Source of the DNA: Peptoniphilus gorbachii
GTDB taxonomy: Bacteria; Bacillota; Clostridia; Tissierellales; Peptoniphilaceae
Reading direction: 5' to 3'
DNA length: 64,000 nt
Assembly (NCBI RefSeq): GCF_016908115.1
Contig: NZ_JAFBDH010000006.1
Location: forward strand, 62,001-126,000
In this document: piece after piece, positions 60,792 to 64,000 of the stretch
Layout of the letters: the number at the start of each line of letters is the position of its first letter
Numbering within the stretch: the stretch's first letter is position 1
The notes under the pieces: generated by a model
Database searches by the model: none
What the model was told of the DNA's origin: nothing
The model's input: the letters and a program-made list of their open reading frames with translations, nothing else
Made by a program: the position numbers and the translations under genes

Positions 60792-61007
60792 ATGTTTAAA
60801 GAAAAAGAAGACAAGAGGTTTATAAAAATTTTTAAGGAGGGCTCTCTTACTGAGTCAATACAAACTCTATTAGACACTGAAACGGGAGTTAACTATATAC
60901 ACCTAAGCGCAGGCTACGGAATCAGCCTCACTCCCCTTTTAGACAGCGATGGAAAAGTTGTAGTTTCAAGTCAAAGAGAGATACAAAATTATATTGAAAG
61001 AAATTAA
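60792..61007 (+). CDS. DUF6440 family protein
   Basis: A 71-residue protein. KEDKRFIKIFKEGSLTESIQ and TLLDTETGVNYIHLSAGYGI, followed by SLTPLLDSDGKVV, match the DUF6440 family (PF20037), a small beta protein that often has G-V-N-Y-x-x-x-x-x-G-Y-x-G-G-L-T-P-L-L-D. Function unknown; members are often found on plasmids, phages or beside other short genes in Firmicutes. I place the start at ATG 60792 after GAGG; a longer frame opens in the acetyltransferase gene but has no ribosome site. It ends just before a terminator. Confidence 0.8.
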   Translation: MFKEKEDKRFIKIFKEGSLTESIQTLLDTETGVNYIHLSAGYGISLTPLLDSDGKVVVSSQREIQNYIERN

Positions 61008-61054
61008 AAAAAGCCACAGCTTACTAAAAATCTTAAAGTAAACTGTGGTTTTTA
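61005..61054. terminator. Bidirectional terminator between the DUF6440 gene and mgtE
   Basis: AAGCCACAG and CTGTGGTTT with an inner TTACT/AGTAA stem (61011-61050) and A/T runs outside. Confidence 0.85.
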
Positions 61055-61055
61055 T

Positions 61056-62393
61056 TTAAATTAAAAGTGGCAAGAAAACTGTTGCTAAACCTAAGAATAT
61101 GAAAAAACCAAATACATCTGTAAAAGTTGTAAGAAAAATTGATGATGCAATGGCTGGGTCCACCTTTATCTTATCTAAAATAAGTGGAATTAAAAATCCC
61201 ATGGAGCAGGCAATTATCATATTAGCAATCATGGCTAGAAATAAAATAAATCCTAAATAAATATTGTGATGCCAAAAAACAAAAACTGCCGCTGCTAAAA
61301 TTCCTATAATTGCACCTTCAAAAAGTCCCAAAAATATTTCCTTAAATATGAGTTTATAGTCTTCTTTAAGAGATAATTCTCCCCTAGCAAGAGATGTCAG
61401 TATAATTGAAAGAGTTTGTGAGCCAGCATTTCCGCCCATTCCCGTTACAATTGGCATGGCTGCAGATAGGACTACAACTTGCGAAATTGTGGATTCAAAA
61501 CCCTTAACAACTGAAGATGCCAAAAAGGCTGTCAGTAAATTTACAATTAACCATGGAATTCTTGATTTAAAAGAATCCATCAAAGATGAATCGTAAACTT
61601 CGTCTGCATTTACACCGTGCATCTGCAAAATATCTTCGTTGTGTTCTTGATCAATTATGGCGATAATGTCTTCTGATGTTATAACACCTAAAATTGCCAT
61701 ATTGCTATTTACAACTGGCAAAATATCTAGTTCATACTTACTAAATAAATTTGCGGCAACTTCTTGATCGTCTGTTCCATATACATAAAAGTCTACTTCT
61801 TTTAAAATATCTTTAAGTGGCTTTTTTGCATTGGAAACTAAAAGATCTCTTATTGTAACTATGCCTTGAAGTCTGTGATAATCATCTGTTACAAAAATTT
61901 CGTCAATAATTTCTGTCTCTGGCGAAATAGCTCTAAGTTTTTTTATAGCTTCTTCTGCCGTCAAAGTTTCTTTTAAGGCAATAAAATTTGTGGTCATTAT
62001 ACCACCGGCAGATTCTTCATCAAAGGAAAGAATCATCTTTAAAGTGTTTTTCTCTGCACTTTTCATTGAATATAATATTGCCTTTCTCCTAACAGTAGAA
62101 AGAACTCCCAAGAGGTCGGCTACTATAGAAGTTTCCATGTGAGAAAAAATATCTATTAAATCATCATCAGTAAAATATGCCATCATCCTTGCACTTAAAT
62201 CATCTTCTGCCGATTCAAAAAGTAGTGCCATGTTTTCCTGGCTTATTAAACTTAAAAAAGTTTCCAGCTCTTCATCTTCTAAATCTTCAACTTCAAGGGC
62301 AATATCAACAGGGTGATATTCATCAAAGAGACTATTTAAGAGCATCCCATCTTTTATATTTATTATTTTTTTAATTTCTTCATTTAAATCCAT
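61056..62393 (-). CDS. mgtE: Magnesium transporter MgtE
   Basis: A 445-residue channel-type Mg2+ transporter. An N domain (about 1-125) with HPVDIALEVEDLEDEELETF precedes two CBS domains: VTDDYHRLQGIVTIRDLLVS and KYELDILPVVNSNMAILGVI with TSEDII. The membrane half has five segments with SRIPWLIVNLLTAFLASSVV, the selectivity-loop region MPIVTGMGGNAGSQTLSIIL and DPAIASSIFLTTFTDVFGFF. All are standard MgtE motifs; gating by Mg2+ binding between N and CBS domains is established for the family. The start is ATG 62393 after AGGTGA. It overlaps the end of the helicase gene by 14 bases. Confidence 0.95.
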   Translation of the reverse strand: MDLNEEIKKIINIKDGMLLNSLFDEYHPVDIALEVEDLEDEELETFLSLISQENMALLFESAEDDLSARMMAYFTDDDLIDIFSHMETSIVADLLGVLSTVRRKAILYSMKSAEKNTLKMILSFDEESAGGIMTTNFIALKETLTAEEAIKKLRAISPETEIIDEIFVTDDYHRLQGIVTIRDLLVSNAKKPLKDILKEVDFYVYGTDDQEVAANLFSKYELDILPVVNSNMAILGVITSEDIIAIIDQEHNEDILQMHGVNADEVYDSSLMDSFKSRIPWLIVNLLTAFLASSVVKGFESTISQVVVLSAAMPIVTGMGGNAGSQTLSIILTSLARGELSLKEDYKLIFKEIFLGLFEGAIIGILAAAVFVFWHHNIYLGFILFLAMIANMIIACSMGFLIPLILDKIKVDPAIASSIFLTTFTDVFGFFIFLGLATVFLPLLI

Positions 62394-64000
62394 TTTTTTC
62401 ACCTGCCAAAGTTTCTAAATCTGTTACAAAAGAAGAAATATCATTTTTCATTCCATTTGTATAATGTGAGTACATCAAATATAGTTCATTCTTTGCCCTA
62501 GTCATAGCCACATAAAAAAGTCTTCTCTCTTCACAAAAAAGCTCCTGGTCCTCTCTTATTGCATCAAGGCTTGTAGTAGATGGCAAAGTTCCCTCATATA
62601 AGTCTACAACAAAAACCCGCGAAAATTCAAGACCCTTGGCAGAATGAATAGTGGAAAAAGTTAAATTTGCCTTGTCACTTCTTGGCTTTAAAAGATCGTA
62701 CTCCAACTCCTTTAATCTTCCAATAAATAAATCAAGAGAATTTGCACTTTTTCCAATTAACTTTAAATAATATAAATATTCATTTAAAGTCGCCTCTGTC
62801 TCCATAAATCTCTTAGAGTTTTCCCTTAAATATTTGCCATAACCCATTTCCTTGTCTATATAATTAATTGCATCATAGACATCACTTCTTGCAATTTTTT
62901 TAAATCCAACTAATAATTTATTGATGTTTTTGTGGTAATAAGAAGGAAGTCCTGGATAGTCCTTTAAAATATTAAAAATATTTTTTCCACGATTTCTCTT
63001 CATATAGTCAATATGTTTTTTGGAAATATAACCATCTAATTTAAAATAAAATTTTTCGTAGAGATCAATATCTGATAGGTCTCGTGAAAAATTCAAAATA
63101 TCTAAAATATCACGAGTAATAAAATGGGAAAAGAACTTAGTTTTTTTGTCCTTAATATTAAAATTATAATTTTTTCTCTCAAAATACTCCACAAGACCAA
63201 TACTGGAAAGATTATTTCTATATAAAACACAAATATCGCCAGCGTCCTTTTTCATTTCCTTTTCAATAAAGGCATATTGGTCTTTTGGTTCCTTGACCTT
63301 AATTATGTTTACAGGTTTTGCAAAAGGATTTTCTGTTATTACAGTTTTTTCAAATCTATTTTCATTTTGTGCAATAAAAATATTTGAAATATTTACAATA
63401 TTTTTTGTAGAGCGAAAATTTTCTTCCATATAAAAAGTTGCTAGGTCAGGATATTCTTTTTCCAGCTTAAAAAGTTCTTCAGTGTTTGCCCCTCTAAAAC
63501 CATAAATTGACTGGTCATCGTCAGCAACAACAAATAAGTTGTTATCAGGTTTTGCAAGAAGTTTTAAAACTTGAAATTGGCTCCTACTTGTGTCCTGACC
63601 TTCATCAAGCTGAATAAACTTAAACCTGTCTCTATATTTTTTCCTGATAGAAGCGTCACTTTTTAAAATCTCATAGGAAAGATTTATCATGTCATCAAAA
63701 TCAATTAAATTTTTATCTTTTTTATATTTCTCATAAGTTTCGTAAAACTTAACAAAATTATCAGTGTCGCATCTTTTTGTTTTTGCAAAAGAATTGGGAC
63801 TAAGCATCATATTTTTGCAGTAGCCAACTTCAGAAATTGCCATCTCAATACGCTCTTCTGTGGGATAAGTTTTATTTACATCTCTATAAATGTCCCTTAA
63901 AATTTCATATTTTTTCTTTAAATTTGAATCAATTAAACTTAGAGTTTTGCCAGATTTTTTTGAATAATCACGAACAATAGAATAGCAAAAGGCATGAATT
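62380..64000 (-). CDS. UvrD/PcrA-type superfamily 1 helicase (5' end outside the window)
   Basis: The frame is open to the right edge, so the N-terminus with Walker A is missing. The visible 539 residues begin IHAFCYSIVRDYSKKSGKTL (motif Ia/b region) and include NLIDFDDMINLSYEIL, FKFIQLDEGQDTSRSQFQVL (motif II, D-E-G-Q), VVADDDQSIYGFRGANTEEL (motif III), YMEENFRSTKNIVNIS (motif IV), VLYRNN (IVa-like), LTFSTIHSAKGLEFSRVFVV (motif V) and RRLFYVAMTRAKNELYL (motif VI). It is a DNA unwinding enzyme for repair. Motif II has Gly in D-E-G-Q where PcrA usually has D-E-Y-Q or D-E-A-Q. It overlaps mgtE. Confidence 0.92.
   Translation of the reverse strand, partial: IHAFCYSIVRDYSKKSGKTLSLIDSNLKKKYEILRDIYRDVNKTYPTEERIEMAISEVGYCKNMMLSPNSFAKTKRCDTDNFVKFYETYEKYKKDKNLIDFDDMINLSYEILKSDASIRKKYRDRFKFIQLDEGQDTSRSQFQVLKLLAKPDNNLFVVADDDQSIYGFRGANTEELFKLEKEYPDLATFYMEENFRSTKNIVNISNIFIAQNENRFEKTVITENPFAKPVNIIKVKEPKDQYAFIEKEMKKDAGDICVLYRNNLSSIGLVEYFERKNYNFNIKDKKTKFFSHFITRDILDILNFSRDLSDIDLYEKFYFKLDGYISKKHIDYMKRNRGKNIFNILKDYPGLPSYYHKNINKLLVGFKKIARSDVYDAINYIDKEMGYGKYLRENSKRFMETEATLNEYLYYLKLIGKSANSLDLFIGRLKELEYDLLKPRSDKANLTFSTIHSAKGLEFSRVFVVDLYEGTLPSTTSLDAIREDQELFCEERRLFYVAMTRAKNELYLMYSHYTNGMKNDISSFVTDLETLAGEKNGFK

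Overview
The window is AT-rich chromosomal DNA from a low-GC, Gram-positive-type anaerobe. Strong AGGAGG-type ribosome binding sites, short rho-independent terminators, lipoprotein and stalk-domain proteins, a two-cluster ferredoxin, a 2-hydroxyacyl-CoA dehydratase activase and an acyl-CoA dehydrogenase fit an amino-acid-fermenting member of the Tissierellia (Peptoniphilus/Anaerococcus-like). The genus is an inference from gene content and base composition. Most of the window is ordinary core genome, largely transcribed leftward.

0-8.3 kb: the start of an acyl-CoA dehydrogenase runs off the left edge. A nitroreductase follows with an EIIC-type membrane protein, then a hemolysin-III-type protein, a small acetyltransferase, and an operon TetR regulator - MMPL transporter - secreted heptad-repeat protein with a clear pair of operators. 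8.3-12.8 kb is an accessory, decaying stretch: a gutted diaminopropionate ammonia-lyase gene, a DUF4300 lipoprotein, a frameshifted IS200/IS605 transposase, an unrecognised gene remnant, a 47-residue membrane peptide, a 55-bp near-perfect palindrome and a secreted protein gene broken at a G6 tract.

12.8-18.2 kb: an ABC importer (DUF3798 binding lipoprotein, ATPase, two permeases) with a hairpin after the binding-protein gene. 19.4-25.3 kb: purine operon purC-E-M-N-H-D behind a ykkC-type leader best read as a PRPP riboswitch, with a near-consensus promoter. 25.4-34.7 kb: a secreted choice-of-anchor I/stalk protein, ppx-ppk, and an M16C peptidase followed by an inositol-monophosphatase-family gene that probably uses an AUU start. 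34.7-36.2 kb: a divergent, probably non-catalytic relative of oleate hydratase.

36.2-39.3 kb: the t6A cluster nitroreductase-tsaE-tsaB-rimI-tsaD with overlapping genes. 39.4-42.2 kb: two lipoproteins (one DUF3160), apparently from a leaderless mRNA. 42.3-48.8 kb: xpt, then a five-gene operon CCA transferase-glmM-degV-xpaC-telA. 48.9-57.5 kb: a lipoprotein, a stalk-domain protein, a 1425-residue activase fusion, a ferredoxin and a metal P-type ATPase. 57.7-59.0 kb: three tRNAs followed by gene debris, including a dead RelB/DinJ-YoeB toxin-antitoxin pair. 59.0-64.0 kb: isochorismatase-family hydrolase, sfsA, acetyltransferase, DUF6440 protein, mgtE and a UvrD-type helicase running off the right edge.

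I found no CRISPR array, defence island, prophage or large novel operon. The most unusual items are the oleate-hydratase-like protein, the noncanonical start, the likely leaderless gene, the tandem duplication of a translation start, and the graveyard loci.
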